From positions 51,166-115,165 of the forward strand of contig JAJZRX010000004.1 in the NCBI GenBank assembly GCA_021850095.1: a stretch of DNA of 64,000 nt, written 5' to 3'. Made by a program: the position numbers and the translations under genes. Numbering within the stretch: the first letter of the stretch is position 1; each line of letters begins with the position of its first letter. The notes beneath the pieces are model-generated. The model was not told where the DNA came from. It saw nothing but the letters and a program-made list of their open reading frames with translations, and ran no database searches. Shown in pieces: positions 17,024 through 26,683 of the stretch. This DNA is from Deltaproteobacteria bacterium. Lineage in GTDB: Bacteria; Desulfobacterota; Desulfuromonadia; Geobacterales; Pseudopelobacteraceae.

Positions 17024-17788
17024 TTAGCCAACTTTCCAGGAAAAAAACACGGAACTGTCAAATATCCCCAGCTTCTGATCTGCAAAGCAGGAAACTCTCA
17101 CCCTCGTCTCGAAGCCGATGGACTTAAGCAGACCAAACAGATCAAAGCCCAGCGTTCGATACGCGAGAATCCTCCCCCGGATTGAATCACCGTGGTATTC
17201 CGGCGGAAGGAGGTTCACATCCGCCTCGCCTGTGGTGTCAACCCGAACCAGCGTCGGCCGGTCAAAGAAAAAGGGAACGGTGAAAATATGGCAACCACCG
17301 GGCTTTAGAACACGATGGATTTCCTCAAGGGCCGTTTGATAGTGCCTGACATGCTCAAGCACATCCTCGGTTATCACCACATCGAACGATGCATCCTGAA
17401 ACGACAGGCGTTCGAGGTCCTGGCAATAAACTCCGGGCTCTACCATCGTGCCCGGAGTGATTTCGGGGAAAAATCCCGAACAGGTATAATTGGACATCCC
17501 AACCAACACCCGGGAGAGCCCCCCCCCGCGATCGGTATTATAAATTGCAAGCCGGGATTTGTTGCGCAGATCGTTGAGCGAACGACCTTCTCGAGCCACT
17601 TCCGTCAAGAGCGTCTGCGCCACATGGCGGTTACGGGATGAACTCCGACATAAAAGGCATTCCATGCTGTTACGAAGCGATGACTTGTCGGTGCAGACAA
17701 AAATGGTCGGCTTGCCGCACACTATGCACTTCCCCCACCGATGCATGCGGATGTTACCCAAGATTGCCGATAACGTTTTCAGCTTCAT
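17024..17788 (-). CDS. SAM-dependent methyltransferase
   Basis: 254 residues. N-terminal zinc-ribbon-like CIVCGKPTIFVCT and CLLCRSSSRNRH, then a class I methyltransferase core with FDVVITEDVLEHVRHY and LEEIHRVLKPGGCHIFTVPF. The usual motif I glycines are replaced by DRGGGLSRVL, in which the glycines are encoded by a run of nine G (17519-17527). It probably methylates a sugar or protein linked to the polysaccharide. A 77-bp gap separates it from the previous gene, larger than most in the operon. Confidence 0.75.
   Translation of the reverse strand: MKLKTLSAILGNIRMHRWGKCIVCGKPTIFVCTDKSSLRNSMECLLCRSSSRNRHVAQTLLTEVAREGRSLNDLRNKSRLAIYNTDRGGGLSRVLVGMSNYTCSGFFPEITPGTMVEPGVYCQDLERLSFQDASFDVVITEDVLEHVRHYQTALEEIHRVLKPGGCHIFTVPFFFDRPTLVRVDTTGEADVNLLPPEYHGDSIRGRILAYRTLGFDLFGLLKSIGFETRVRVSCFADQKLGIFDSSVFFSWKVG
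17519..17527. repeat. Run of nine C (nine G in the coding strand)
   Basis: Homopolymer inside the methyltransferase gene at 17024-17788. A change of one base would shift the frame after about residue 90. Confidence 0.9.
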
Positions 17789-17865
17789 GCATGCCCCTTG
17801 ACAATGAATATCTTCACATTAGCGTCTCCGGTTCGGGCCGGCGTTCAAGTCTGTGACAGGCAGAG

Positions 17866-18891
17866 CTACCAGGTGATAATGCGCCATAGAGCGAAGTACC
17901 ATTTTTGCTTTCCCAGAAAAATATCAAATCGTTCATACAAGTACAAGTCGACGCGAAAGCGAAGAGAAAGATAGCCTTTCAGGCGTTTCACACTCCTGTT
18001 TATTTCATCGAGCGCCTCTTTCTTTCGCTGCCCTGAACGGTCCTCTCTGCTGGCGCGGATTGCCTTGATGAGTTCAGAATTAAGCCAGAGTTTGATCTTG
18101 CCGGTTATCCACCGCGCCACATCCCCCTCTGAAAAGCCATTATCACGGGCAACCCGGCAGCAATAACCCCGAAAATCAAGCAGAGCTTGGAAATGCTTCA
18201 GGAGCCCGCCAGCCAGCGACACGCTTTCCGAGCCTTCGTGCTGCCGTACGAAGGCCTCGGCGTTCTTGTTGCAGCCCACCAGCGCCCCCATCACCCCCAA
18301 GTGAAAAATGAACGCATCGTCCGTTGCCATACCGGTAGTGAAGGCCGGATAGCCGCCAATTGCTTCGAATGACTTGCGGGAGAAAAAGACCCCTGTCAGG
18401 TACGTTTCCCGACTGTTTCGCGATCGCGCCTTCAGATAAGACCAGGAGCTCTCCATCTCAGGCCCCGCAAGGCCCCTGCGCACCAACTTGCCGTCGGCGT
18501 CAATGAAGGTCAGAGGAACATAGGCCACTCCGAAATCCTGCCGACTCTCCACAAACTCACACATTTTCGCCACATACTCTCTCTCCAGCAAATCGTCATC
18601 ACAGAGGATCGTGCACCAGGACACCCCTGCGGACATAAGGGCGATCCCTTTGTTAATGCTGCCCACAAGTCCCAGGTTTCGTTCGTTCACCAGATAACGC
18701 ACGCGCGGGTCATTGATCCCCGCCATATAGCCTGCGGTACCATCCGTGGAGCCATTATCGATAACCACCACCTCCACGTCCCGGCAGGTCTGATTAAGGG
18801 CCGATGCCAGAGATTTCTCAAGAAAAGGCAGCCTGTTGTATGTGGGAATCAGTATGCCGACTGATTCCCTGGAAACGGAGCTCACCCTCAT
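17866..18891 (-). CDS. Glycosyltransferase family 2
   Basis: 341 residues. GT-A domain: VGILIPTYNRLPFLEKSLAS, VVIDNGSTDGTAGYM, and the DxD region WCTILCDDDLLEREYV. The segment GGYPAFTTGMATDDAFIFHL fits the acceptor side. The C-terminal ~90 residues are basic and helical. Overlaps the flippase gene by 4 bp, so a translationally coupled part of the polysaccharide operon. Linkage and sugar unknown. Confidence 0.88.
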   Translation of the reverse strand: MRVSSVSRESVGILIPTYNRLPFLEKSLASALNQTCRDVEVVVIDNGSTDGTAGYMAGINDPRVRYLVNERNLGLVGSINKGIALMSAGVSWCTILCDDDLLEREYVAKMCEFVESRQDFGVAYVPLTFIDADGKLVRRGLAGPEMESSWSYLKARSRNSRETYLTGVFFSRKSFEAIGGYPAFTTGMATDDAFIFHLGVMGALVGCNKNAEAFVRQHEGSESVSLAGGLLKHFQALLDFRGYCCRVARDNGFSEGDVARWITGKIKLWLNSELIKAIRASREDRSGQRKKEALDEINRSVKRLKGYLSLRFRVDLYLYERFDIFLGKQKWYFALWRIITW

Positions 18892-20312
18892 ACCGTTCTC
18901 TCCGCGACTCTCATGCGCTCTTTGAAGACACGCCGATAGACGATGTAAATTGTGGCCAAATAGAACGCAGCATAAGTCGTTGTCAGCATATACCCATTGT
19001 CGGTTATACGTGCAAACAACAAAACCGGCGCCAAGGGTATCAGGGAGGCAAAGAAAAACCAGCCGAAATCTGCCACGATGGGGTAATCAGTCACCCGGCG
19101 AAAATAGGCGTAACTGACCACTGTCACCATTACCTTGGCCGCCAGGGTGGCAATTGCAGCACCGACTGCGCCAAAAAACGGGATGAGCGTAAAATTCAGA
19201 ATCGTATTCATAACATTGCCCCAGAAAACCGACGACCCGAACTCCCGCTGCATGTTCCAGGCACAGAATGGTTGCGCAATGATCCCGCTGGTAAAGCCGA
19301 ACGTTATCACAAAGCCAAGAATCAGAAGGCTGTTCGCGCTTTCTGCAAAGGGGGAACCATAAACCTCATGCACTATAAACGAAGTGAAATAGAGCAGATA
19401 GAACCCAAGCGGTATTGAAAAGATCGACATGATAAACACGTATTTCGTCATTACCCTGCCAATATCCCCGCTTTTGAAACTCTGCGCAAGTTCCCGGAAA
19501 AATGTGGGGGTGACAACACCGTTAATGGAATAAAACGGGTTGATGAGCTTGTAAGCTGCCTCATATATTCCGACAGTCTGCGGATTGGTGAAATAGTAGA
19601 GGATCAGGCGGTCGGAAGTTGTGTAAACATAGCCGGACAGATCCGCTTTCAAAAAGTGCCCGCCTTCCCGGTAGAACCGGCCCAACCGCTTCAGGTAATT
19701 TCCATCGAACAATTGCCATTCCAGTGAATTGAGGCGGAAATATGCAAGGAGGACAACTGAAAGCACGAAGTTGACCCCGGAATTAAAGAGAGTCAGATAC
19801 GGCAGATAGCGCCAATCATCCGGTTGGCGAATAAAAATGACAATGGCTGCCGCATAAAGGATGCTCTGGGCGATACGTATTACCGAAGAAGCATTGATCC
19901 GCCCCATAGCAACAAAAACCCACGCCGGAGTGCATGACTCCAGGACAACCATCATAACTGTCACATTCAGAAAATACTTCAATTTTGTGTCTAACGGCGC
20001 AAGGGCGACGACGGCGACTGTCACCAAAATCAACACAAAGGCGGCAACAAATTTGGGCAGGGTAATGATCGTCAGGAGTCTGGGGAGGGTTTCATCGTCA
20101 CGCGCCAAAAGTTGTGATGCATATGCCGTAAGCCCCCCGTCAGCCAGTCTTCCCAAAAGAATTATGACGGCGCTGGTGGTGGCGCTGAAACCAATATACT
20201 CCGGGCCGACAACCCGGCTGATGTATATCATACCGAGGGCGGTAACGAGAAGCCCCAGCATTTCAGCCACAGCGCGGAATGTCAGTTTGTTATCCCTCGA
20301 CAATATCGACAT
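18888..20312 (-). CDS. wzx: Polysaccharide flippase (Wzx / MATE-like PST family)
   Basis: 474 residues with about 12-14 hydrophobic segments. Starts MSILSRDNKLTFRAVAEMLG, then IYISRVVGPEYIGFSATTSA, a typical Wzx first helix pair (VGPEXXG). Members move undecaprenyl-linked repeat units across the inner membrane. It lies in the middle of the glycosyltransferase genes as expected. No Wzy polymerase is recognised nearby. Confidence 0.85.
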   Translation of the reverse strand: MSILSRDNKLTFRAVAEMLGLLVTALGMIYISRVVGPEYIGFSATTSAVIILLGRLADGGLTAYASQLLARDDETLPRLLTIITLPKFVAAFVLILVTVAVVALAPLDTKLKYFLNVTVMMVVLESCTPAWVFVAMGRINASSVIRIAQSILYAAAIVIFIRQPDDWRYLPYLTLFNSGVNFVLSVVLLAYFRLNSLEWQLFDGNYLKRLGRFYREGGHFLKADLSGYVYTTSDRLILYYFTNPQTVGIYEAAYKLINPFYSINGVVTPTFFRELAQSFKSGDIGRVMTKYVFIMSIFSIPLGFYLLYFTSFIVHEVYGSPFAESANSLLILGFVITFGFTSGIIAQPFCAWNMQREFGSSVFWGNVMNTILNFTLIPFFGAVGAAIATLAAKVMVTVVSYAYFRRVTDYPIVADFGWFFFASLIPLAPVLLFARITDNGYMLTTTYAAFYLATIYIVYRRVFKERMRVAERTV

Positions 20313-20315
20313 CTG

Positions 20316-21290
20316 TTACGGCGCCTTACGCAACACAATTGTATAAGAGTTGCTCCTACCCGTTCGGTTAATGGCGGTCTCCCACAGAACGTCATAAACC
20401 ACCTTCAGGATGTAGTCTACGACTACCCCGGGAGAGAGTCTGCTTTTCCGTTTTTTGGGAACCGAACCGGTCTGTCCATTACGCGTAGAAGACTTCTTTA
20501 CGCCAAAGGAGACACTACCCGTGAGAAGGTGCTGTAATGACCAACGAAACCAACCAAACGTATTAAAGGGAGCTTCCGATTCGCCCGTCCTTGCAGAAAA
20601 AACCTCAGAGAGTCCGTTCTGCTCGGCAATTTGCCGTACTAGCCGAAGCGGCAGGAAACGAATGTGCCGAGGCGCATCCAAATGCACCCAGTACTTGCTG
20701 AATAACCGAAACTCCAATGATTCAGGATTGGGTGCCGCAATAATCAATATTCCTCCTGGCGCTAGATGTTCAGCAGCTGTTGCGATGATACGCACCGGAT
20801 CTGTCAAATGTTCAATAACATGCCAAAGAGCAATAACATCGTAGGTTCCCAGACCAGAAAGGGTGGCAAGCACGTCCACAGACTGGTGTACTATGGCGCC
20901 GAGATGCTGTCTGATGTATGCACAGCATTCAGCGTCCATCTCGATCGCCTCAGGAACAAATCCCTCTCGACTGGCAGCAGAGAGAAAGGCGCCGTAAGAA
21001 GATCCAATCTCAAGAAGTCTTCCGCTTGTCGCGTACCGCTTCAAGATTTCCACTTTGTGGTTTTCTTGGAGCATAAGCCCCGCCAATTCATGATCTGCCG
21101 GTTTCCGGTAGGCGGGATAGTCCCCGCCATAATAGTCTGCGAGATCAGCAGGGACCGGGTCGAGAAATACTGTCCTGCACGTCAGACATCTGAAATAAGA
21201 GAATTCGTGACTGGAATGTTTTCGATTAAGATCACCGACCGCAAAGAGAAACACTGAGATCCCTTTACAACATGGGCACTTCCTATTCAT
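20316..21290 (-). CDS. SAM-dependent methyltransferase with N-terminal zinc ribbon
   Basis: 324 residues. The N-terminus CPCCKGISVFLF and CLTCRTVFLDP forms a likely four-Cys zinc ribbon. The class I core has LLEIGSSYGAFLSAASREG, IEMDAECCAY, YDVIALWHVIEHLTDPV and GGILIIAAPNPES. This is the layout of methyltransferases found in many capsule and O-antigen clusters. Likely target is a sugar on the repeat unit. Overlaps the preceding gene by 4 bp. Confidence 0.82.
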   Translation of the reverse strand: MNRKCPCCKGISVFLFAVGDLNRKHSSHEFSYFRCLTCRTVFLDPVPADLADYYGGDYPAYRKPADHELAGLMLQENHKVEILKRYATSGRLLEIGSSYGAFLSAASREGFVPEAIEMDAECCAYIRQHLGAIVHQSVDVLATLSGLGTYDVIALWHVIEHLTDPVRIIATAAEHLAPGGILIIAAPNPESLEFRLFSKYWVHLDAPRHIRFLPLRLVRQIAEQNGLSEVFSARTGESEAPFNTFGWFRWSLQHLLTGSVSFGVKKSSTRNGQTGSVPKKRKSRLSPGVVVDYILKVVYDVLWETAINRTGRSNSYTIVLRKAP

Positions 21291-22135
21291 CCTTGCTCCT
21301 CATGAATTCCCCATGCCTGGAGAGTCATCATATTCCGCTCACTGCCAGATGCATGCTGATAGTACTCAGTCCGATTGTCGGCTATTAAGAGATTTTCCTG
21401 GTTTTTCCGGCGAAAAGTAATACTTTGCGGCCAATCATCAGGAGCATAGCCCACTCCATTCTTCCCCACCACCAACGGTCTCGCACCCAGCTTGATAACG
21501 GTCGCACAAAGTCCATCTCTTCCGCTCTCGAAGCGATGGGCTGCCATCTTGTCCCGTATCTTCAGATTGCCAACCACCTCGAGAAACAGGTCCCGGCGGA
21601 TACAGAAGGCATTCGTCCGCAGATGGGGATTCGGGAACGGGGGAAAAGCATCCCTGAGCCGCCTGAGCTCCATCCCCCTGAGCACCCATTTGTGGGGCAA
21701 CACTGTATGACGTTCCCGGCAGGAATCCTCATAGATGGAAAGCAGACTTTCCCATGATCCGGTAGCGCCGGCAATCCCCCCCCCGGGAGCCGCAGCATGA
21801 TTATACAGTTTCTCCAGCCAGTTCTCCGCGAGAATTTCACTGAACGAATTGAAAAAGCATACATATGGCTGTCGCAACTGCAAGGCGGCTGCCCGATAGG
21901 GCTCAATGTCAAAGCCCCGATCGGCAACGGCAATACTACGATGTTGCACCTGATCCAGCAGCACGGAAATTTCGGGTGCCCCCCCCCCTCGCCGGAATCC
22001 TTTGAGGATAAAGAGCAATTCGTGGGGAAGTCCGGCTGGATATCTGACATAAGAGTCCAGGAAACGCCGCAGCGGCTCTACTCCGTTACACGCGCGCACC
22101 AAATGAACAACACAGATTCCGTCCATACTGCTCAT
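21287..22135 (-). CDS. Putative glycan-cluster protein, glycosyltransferase-like
   Basis: 282 residues, no firm family. Starts MSSMDGICVVHLVRACNGVE, followed by LRRFLDSYVRYPAG and FDIEPYRAAALQL, reminiscent of GT-A-like proteins, and FFNSFSEILAENWLEKLY. No clear DxD was found. It contains two G runs in the coding strand, nine at 21776-21784 and eight at 21979-21986, both encoding triple glycine. It is coupled by 4-bp overlaps to genes on both sides. A role in glycan assembly is inferred from context only. Confidence 0.55.
   Translation of the reverse strand: MSSMDGICVVHLVRACNGVEPLRRFLDSYVRYPAGLPHELLFILKGFRRGGGAPEISVLLDQVQHRSIAVADRGFDIEPYRAAALQLRQPYVCFFNSFSEILAENWLEKLYNHAAAPGGGIAGATGSWESLLSIYEDSCRERHTVLPHKWVLRGMELRRLRDAFPPFPNPHLRTNAFCIRRDLFLEVVGNLKIRDKMAAHRFESGRDGLCATVIKLGARPLVVGKNGVGYAPDDWPQSITFRRKNQENLLIADNRTEYYQHASGSERNMMTLQAWGIHEEQG
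21776..21784. repeat. Run of nine C (nine G in the coding strand)
   Basis: Inside the gene at 21287-22135, encoding Gly-Gly-Gly after a Pro. Confidence 0.9.
21979..21986. repeat. Run of eight C (eight G in the coding strand)
   Basis: Second homopolymer in the gene at 21287-22135, about 200 bp from the first. Confidence 0.9.
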
Positions 22136-22986
22136 GCTGCACCAAGGTACTGCTTCAGCCCGTCACGCCAGTGCGGCAAAGTGATACCCATCCCTCGAGC
22201 CTTGGTGTTTGCAAGAACCGAATAGAGCGGCCGCCGCATATTGCCACTCATCCCTCCCCGGTCAACCGGGCGCACCAGCGCCGAAAACCCGGCAATCTCG
22301 TAGATCGCCTTGGTGAACTCGTACCACGTGCATTCTCCTTGGTTGACCAGATGATAGACTCCCGATTTCAATTCCGGATGCACCGCCAGCCTCCATACAG
22401 CCCGGCTTAAGTCATCGGTGGATGTGGGAGAAACGAGCTGGTCACACCCCATCTCCAGAACTGGGCAGTTCTCGGCATCCTGCAAGCGCTTGTCGACGAA
22501 GTTCCCCCCCTTGGACTGCGCCCCCGAACGGCCGTACAATCCACACGTCCTGATTATCACCGTATGTTCCGGCGCAGAAGCCAGCGCCGCATACTCGCCG
22601 GCGACCCGGGAAATCCCATACATCTGGAGAGGTTGAGGGCGATCATCCTCTACATAGGGAATGCATTGGTCACCACCGAACACATAATCGGTACTGAAAT
22701 TGACAAGGAACGCCTTAGCTTTGCGGCAGGCAAGAGCCAGGTTCCGCACCGCCGTACAGTTGACCCGGAAAGCGCTCTCCGGATCGGTTTCGCAGAGTAG
22801 AAGATTGTGGAACGCCGCCGTGTTAATCACGATGTCGGGTCTGCAACCGTCAATGGCCGCGTCGATTTCCTCACGGTTTCCAATATCCAGCTCATCGCGC
22901 GAAGGAGCAATAATGTCATATCCCGGATTATTCCTGATCAGGTCGCCCCCCAGCTGACCTGTTTTTCCGATGAGCAACACCTTCAT
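22132..22986 (-). CDS. RmlD-like sugar-nucleotide 4-reductase (SDR)
   Basis: 284 residues of the dTDP-4-dehydrorhamnose reductase family. NAD(P)-binding GKTGQLGGDL at the N-terminus, then NTAAF, STDYVFGG, and PTSTDDLSRAVW. The catalytic YxxxK motif reads YGISR (Tyr123, Arg127), so the usual Lys is Arg. It sits with rfbF/rfbG-type genes, and no rmlA or rmlB is in the window. A CDP-4-keto-6-deoxysugar substrate is therefore more likely than dTDP; this is inference. Confidence 0.78.
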   Translation of the reverse strand: MKVLLIGKTGQLGGDLIRNNPGYDIIAPSRDELDIGNREEIDAAIDGCRPDIVINTAAFHNLLLCETDPESAFRVNCTAVRNLALACRKAKAFLVNFSTDYVFGGDQCIPYVEDDRPQPLQMYGISRVAGEYAALASAPEHTVIIRTCGLYGRSGAQSKGGNFVDKRLQDAENCPVLEMGCDQLVSPTSTDDLSRAVWRLAVHPELKSGVYHLVNQGECTWYEFTKAIYEIAGFSALVRPVDRGGMSGNMRRPLYSVLANTKARGMGITLPHWRDGLKQYLGAA

Positions 22987-23534
22987 GAACGCACCCCATA
23001 TACGTCTTTCATGAACGGCAAATATCCCCGATCTTTTTTCGACATGATCGGGTCAGACAAGGGCCAGTCGATGCCGAAGGCCGGATCATCCCAGCGCACA
23101 CCGGCGGCATATTGGGGGGCATAAAATTCATACATCTGATAGAAAACCTCACTGTTTTCCTCCAGAGTCTGAAAGCCGTGGGCAAATCCTTCAGGAATGT
23201 AGAGCGCCCGGTAATTGTCTGAGCTCAACGCTACCCCTTCCCACCGGCAGAACGTCGGAGAATCGATGCGCAGATCGATTATCACGTCGTATATCTCCCC
23301 CCGGGTACAGCGCACCAGCTTAGCCTCCGCTTTTGGCGGCAGCTGAAAGTGCATGCCACGAAGCGTCCCTTTAGCCTTGTTGTAGGAAATATTGCACTGG
23401 GTGACCGCCGTCTTCAATCCGCGTGTAGCGAACTCGTCCCGGCAGAAACTTCGTGCAAAAAAGCCCCGCTCATCATCGAACCGTTGGAGATCGATAATCC
23501 AGGCGCCCTTGAGTGCTGTCTCGGTAAAGTTCAC
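22983..23534 (-). CDS. RmlC-like sugar-nucleotide 3,5-epimerase
   Basis: 183 residues from a GTG at 23534 that overlaps the previous stop (GTGA); a longer open frame extends upstream but lies inside the C-methyltransferase. Cupin-fold epimerase motifs: [27 protein letters not shown] (catalytic His in RGMHFQ), [12 protein letters not shown], and [12 protein letters not shown]. Family members epimerise C3 and/or C5 of 4-keto-6-deoxy sugars. In this operon it would act on the 3-C-methylated CDP intermediate, where only C5 epimerisation may be needed. Confidence 0.85.
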   Translation of the reverse strand: MNFTETALKGAWIIDLQRFDDERGFFARSFCRDEFATRGLKTAVTQCNISYNKAKGTLRGMHFQLPPKAEAKLVRCTRGEIYDVIIDLRIDSPTFCRWEGVALSSDNYRALYIPEGFAHGFQTLEENSEVFYQMYEFYAPQYAAGVRWDDPAFGIDWPLSDPIMSKKDRGYLPFMKDVYGVRS

Positions 23535-24754
23535 TCGATAATCCTCACGGACGGAATCGGTATGATGAATTTTCCCCCACGATCCCGATAGGCCTGTTGT
23601 TGCTGAAGAATCTCGTCGGCAAAATTCCAGGCCAGAAGAAGTACATAGTCCGGCATGTCCTGAACAAGTTTGTCCGGATGGAAGACCGGCAGATGGGTAC
23701 CGGGAGTATAAAGATTCTGCTTGTACGGACTTTTGTCCACCGTATATTCCACAAGGTCGGTAGTAATACCGCAGTAGTTCAGCAGAGTGTTCCCCTTTGC
23801 CGGCGCTCCGTATGCGGCAATGCGCTTGCCCGTACCCTTCAGCTCTGTCAACAGTTTCATCAGGTCGTGTTTGATCACGGCGGTACACTGGGCAAATTTC
23901 CGATAGGTCTCCTTGCTGCCGAGCCCCTTGGCCAATTCAGCAGCAACCAGTTCGGCCACATTCGCGCTGACAGGGTGGGCGCCTATGTGCCCAATGAAAT
24001 AGATGATGGAACCGCCATGGATCGCAACCCGCTCCACGTCGAACAGCTCCATGCCGTACAGACTGAAGAGATAGGACATCGCCCGAACCGATAGATAGGA
24101 GTAGTGTTCATGGTAGACCGTGTCAAATTCGTTCTTTTCCACGAAATCGATAAGGTAAGGGGCCTCGATAGCTACCGTTCCCTTTTCCGCCAGTAGGGCT
24201 TTCAGCCCTTTGACAAAGCCATGAATCTCCGGAACATGGGCAAAAACATGGCGGGCCAGAATGACATCGGCCGCACCATACTTTCCCCTCACGTACTCCG
24301 CCGTAGTATCGTTGAAAAACTCATTGACGGTATCGATTCCCGACTCGACCGCAACTTTCGCAATGTTGGCAGCCGGTTCGACGCCGAGGGTTTGCACACC
24401 GGTTTTCCGGAAGTACTGGAGGACGGTTCCATCATTGCTGGCTATCTCCACCACCCGCGATGCTTTATTCAAGCCAAAACGCCGCTGAAAACTCTCGGCC
24501 AGATAGGAGGCATGCCGGTGGACAAGATCGGACGTCGCGGAAAAATAGATATAATCAGTGAACAGCTCATCTGGTGACACCACATGACCGATCTGCACCA
24601 GACCACAATGTTCGCAGAAAAAGACGTCAAGCGGATGTTTCGGTTCTTTTCCAGCCTGCAACTGTCGCTCATTGAGGAAGCTGTTCGCCAAGGCCATGGC
24701 GCCGAGTTCGAGAAATTTGAAAATATCTTCCTTGCCGCAGAATCTGCACTTCAC
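23531..24754 (-). CDS. Sugar C-methyltransferase (TylCIII/NovU-like)
   Basis: 407 residues. N-terminal zinc-binding domain ([29 protein letters not shown]), central SAM domain ([41 protein letters not shown]), and the C-terminal domain [18 protein letters not shown]. This three-part layout is diagnostic of NDP-4-keto-6-deoxyhexose C-methyltransferases, which add a methyl group usually at C3. Placed directly after rfbG, it points to a CDP-linked branched sugar. Overlaps both neighbours by 4 bp. Confidence 0.9.
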   Translation of the reverse strand: MKCRFCGKEDIFKFLELGAMALANSFLNERQLQAGKEPKHPLDVFFCEHCGLVQIGHVVSPDELFTDYIYFSATSDLVHRHASYLAESFQRRFGLNKASRVVEIASNDGTVLQYFRKTGVQTLGVEPAANIAKVAVESGIDTVNEFFNDTTAEYVRGKYGAADVILARHVFAHVPEIHGFVKGLKALLAEKGTVAIEAPYLIDFVEKNEFDTVYHEHYSYLSVRAMSYLFSLYGMELFDVERVAIHGGSIIYFIGHIGAHPVSANVAELVAAELAKGLGSKETYRKFAQCTAVIKHDLMKLLTELKGTGKRIAAYGAPAKGNTLLNYCGITTDLVEYTVDKSPYKQNLYTPGTHLPVFHPDKLVQDMPDYVLLLAWNFADEILQQQQAYRDRGGKFIIPIPSVRIIE

Positions 24755-25833
24755 GGTTGTACCTCACATTTTGAATAGTCTTCTATCTGCCGCAAACAGG
24801 CATTCCTCATGTCGCCCTTTTCCCGATACAATCGGGTCCAATCGATTATACTGTCAAGTGCCTTCTCGAGACCCAACAAGGGGTGCCACCCCAGTTCTGA
24901 TCTGGCCTTGGAGCAATCGAGCTTCAGGTAATGGGCCTCGTGGGGATGTTCTCCCGGATCAAGCTCATAGGCAGCTGCCTCGTCCCAGCGCTCACAAAAG
25001 TGCTGCACCAACCATTCCACCGGCCGGGCATCGTTCTCGTCAGGGCCAAAATTCCACCCTCCCCCATAGCGGGTTCCCTCCTCGTAGAGCCGCTGTGCCA
25101 GCAGCAGGTAACCGGAAAGCGGTTCGAGAACATGCTGCCAGGGGCGGATGGCATGCGGATTACGGACGCGGACGGTTTTTCCGGCCAGAACGGCGCGGAT
25201 GATATCCGGAATCAGCCGGTCAGCGGCCCAGTCGCCGCCGCCGATCACATTGCCTGCCCTGGCAGTGGCCACAGCCACGCCATGCCGGCCATAATCCTCG
25301 GGATTAAAGTAGGAGGAACGGTACGCGGCCGTAACCAGTTCCGAACACCCCTTGCTATTGGAGTAAGGATCGTAGCCGCCCAGCGCTTCGTTTTCCCGGT
25401 ATCCCCAGACCCACTCCCGGTTCTCATAGACCTTGTCGGTGGTGACATTGACGAACGCCCTGACCGTCGGCGTACTACGAACCGCCTCCAGCAGGTGTAC
25501 CGTCCCCATCACGTTGGTGGCATAGGTTTCCACCGGAATCTTGTATGAGTCCCGCACCAGCGGTTGGGCGGCCATGTGGATGACAACTTCGGGAGCTGCC
25601 GCCAGCATCGCTTCTTTCAGGCGTTCCAGATCGCGCACATCGGCAATGACCGAAGTGATCAGTTCGCCGACGCGCGCCAGATCAAAAAGGCTCGGATCAG
25701 TCGGTGCTTCCAGCGCATAGCCGGTCACGTCCGCCCCCAGAGCATGGAGCCACATGGATAGCCACGAACCTTTGAAACCGGTATGCCCGGTCAGAAAAAC
25801 CCGCTTACCCTGCCAGAAGGAAGTACTATTCAT
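24751..25833 (-). CDS. rfbG: CDP-glucose 4,6-dehydratase
   Basis: 360 residues, the usual length. Extended SDR: NAD-binding [14 protein letters not shown], the active-site [10 protein letters not shown] (Thr-Asp-Lys), and YSNSK (Tyr/Lys of YxxxK). DDE-type tail [14 protein letters not shown]. It converts CDP-glucose to CDP-4-keto-6-deoxyglucose. It follows the cytidylyltransferase by 34 bp and overlaps the C-methyltransferase by 4 bp. The absence of an RfbH-type dehydrase nearby argues against 3,6-dideoxy sugars such as abequose. Confidence 0.93.
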   Translation of the reverse strand: MNSTSFWQGKRVFLTGHTGFKGSWLSMWLHALGADVTGYALEAPTDPSLFDLARVGELITSVIADVRDLERLKEAMLAAAPEVVIHMAAQPLVRDSYKIPVETYATNVMGTVHLLEAVRSTPTVRAFVNVTTDKVYENREWVWGYRENEALGGYDPYSNSKGCSELVTAAYRSSYFNPEDYGRHGVAVATARAGNVIGGGDWAADRLIPDIIRAVLAGKTVRVRNPHAIRPWQHVLEPLSGYLLLAQRLYEEGTRYGGGWNFGPDENDARPVEWLVQHFCERWDEAAAYELDPGEHPHEAHYLKLDCSKARSELGWHPLLGLEKALDSIIDWTRLYREKGDMRNACLRQIEDYSKCEVQP

Positions 25834-25867
25834 GCTTCAGACCTCACTCTTCGCGTTTCACTGCACA

Positions 25868-26638
25868 TCACCATACCTTCCAGGGAGCGCTGCCGGTACT
25901 CCAGAGATTCTCCAGATGGTTCTTGTCCCTGAGGGTATCCATCGGCTGCCAGAAACCGTCGTGTTTATAGGCCGCCAGTTCACCGTCACGAGCCAGACCC
26001 TCAAGGGGCTCTTTCTCGAATATGGTGGAATCTCCCGCGATTCTTTCAAGCACCCCCGGTTCCAGGACAAAAAAACCGCCGTTTATCCAGCTGCCATCTC
26101 CCTTCGGCTTTTCCTGAAAACCTAACACCCGGTTATCGCCGGCAAGATCAAGGGCACCGAATCTTCCCATCGGCTGCACAGAGGTCACGGTTGCCTGTCT
26201 GCCGTGATGCTTGTGAAACTCAACCAGTTTGGCAATGTCGACATCAGCAACTCCGTCACCGTAGGTCAGCATGAACGCTTCGTTGCCAAGGTAACTGGCC
26301 ACCCGCTTTACACGGCCACCGGTCATTGAATCCTGGCTCGTGTCCACCAGGGTAACCCGCCATGGTTCGGCATTCTGCTGGTGTACCTCCATGGAATTAT
26401 TTCGCATATCAAAGGTCACATCGCTCATGTGCAGAAAGTAATTGGAAAAATACTCCTTGATCATGTAGCCCTTGAAGCCGAGGCAGACGATAAAATCATG
26501 GAAGCCGTAATGGGAATAAATTTTCATGATGTGCCAAAGAATCGGCTTGCCGCCTATCTCCACCATCGGTTTCGGGCGAACGACCGTCTCTTCACTGAGT
26601 CGCGTCCCAAGGCCGCCTGCAAGAATAACGACTTTCAT
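25868..26638 (-). CDS. rfbF: Glucose-1-phosphate cytidylyltransferase
   Basis: 256 residues, family-typical. Nucleotidyltransferase signature [20 protein letters not shown] at the N-terminus, [13 protein letters not shown] for metal binding, and [13 protein letters not shown]. Makes CDP-glucose from CTP and glucose-1-phosphate. GGAGTG precedes the ATG at 26638. It is the first biosynthetic gene after the regulator, 45 bp downstream. Confidence 0.95.
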   Translation of the reverse strand: MKVVILAGGLGTRLSEETVVRPKPMVEIGGKPILWHIMKIYSHYGFHDFIVCLGFKGYMIKEYFSNYFLHMSDVTFDMRNNSMEVHQQNAEPWRVTLVDTSQDSMTGGRVKRVASYLGNEAFMLTYGDGVADVDIAKLVEFHKHHGRQATVTSVQPMGRFGALDLAGDNRVLGFQEKPKGDGSWINGGFFVLEPGVLERIAGDSTIFEKEPLEGLARDGELAAYKHDGFWQPMDTLRDKNHLENLWSTGSAPWKVW

Positions 26639-26683
26639 TATGTCACTCCGATCCGTTTGCGAAATAAATGATGTACATTACCT

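Noticed and set aside
22983..23888. Long N-terminal extension of the RmlC-like epimerase (frame open to 23888)
   Set aside because: It lies wholly inside the C-methyltransferase gene; the GTG at 23534 overlaps its stop as elsewhere in this operon.
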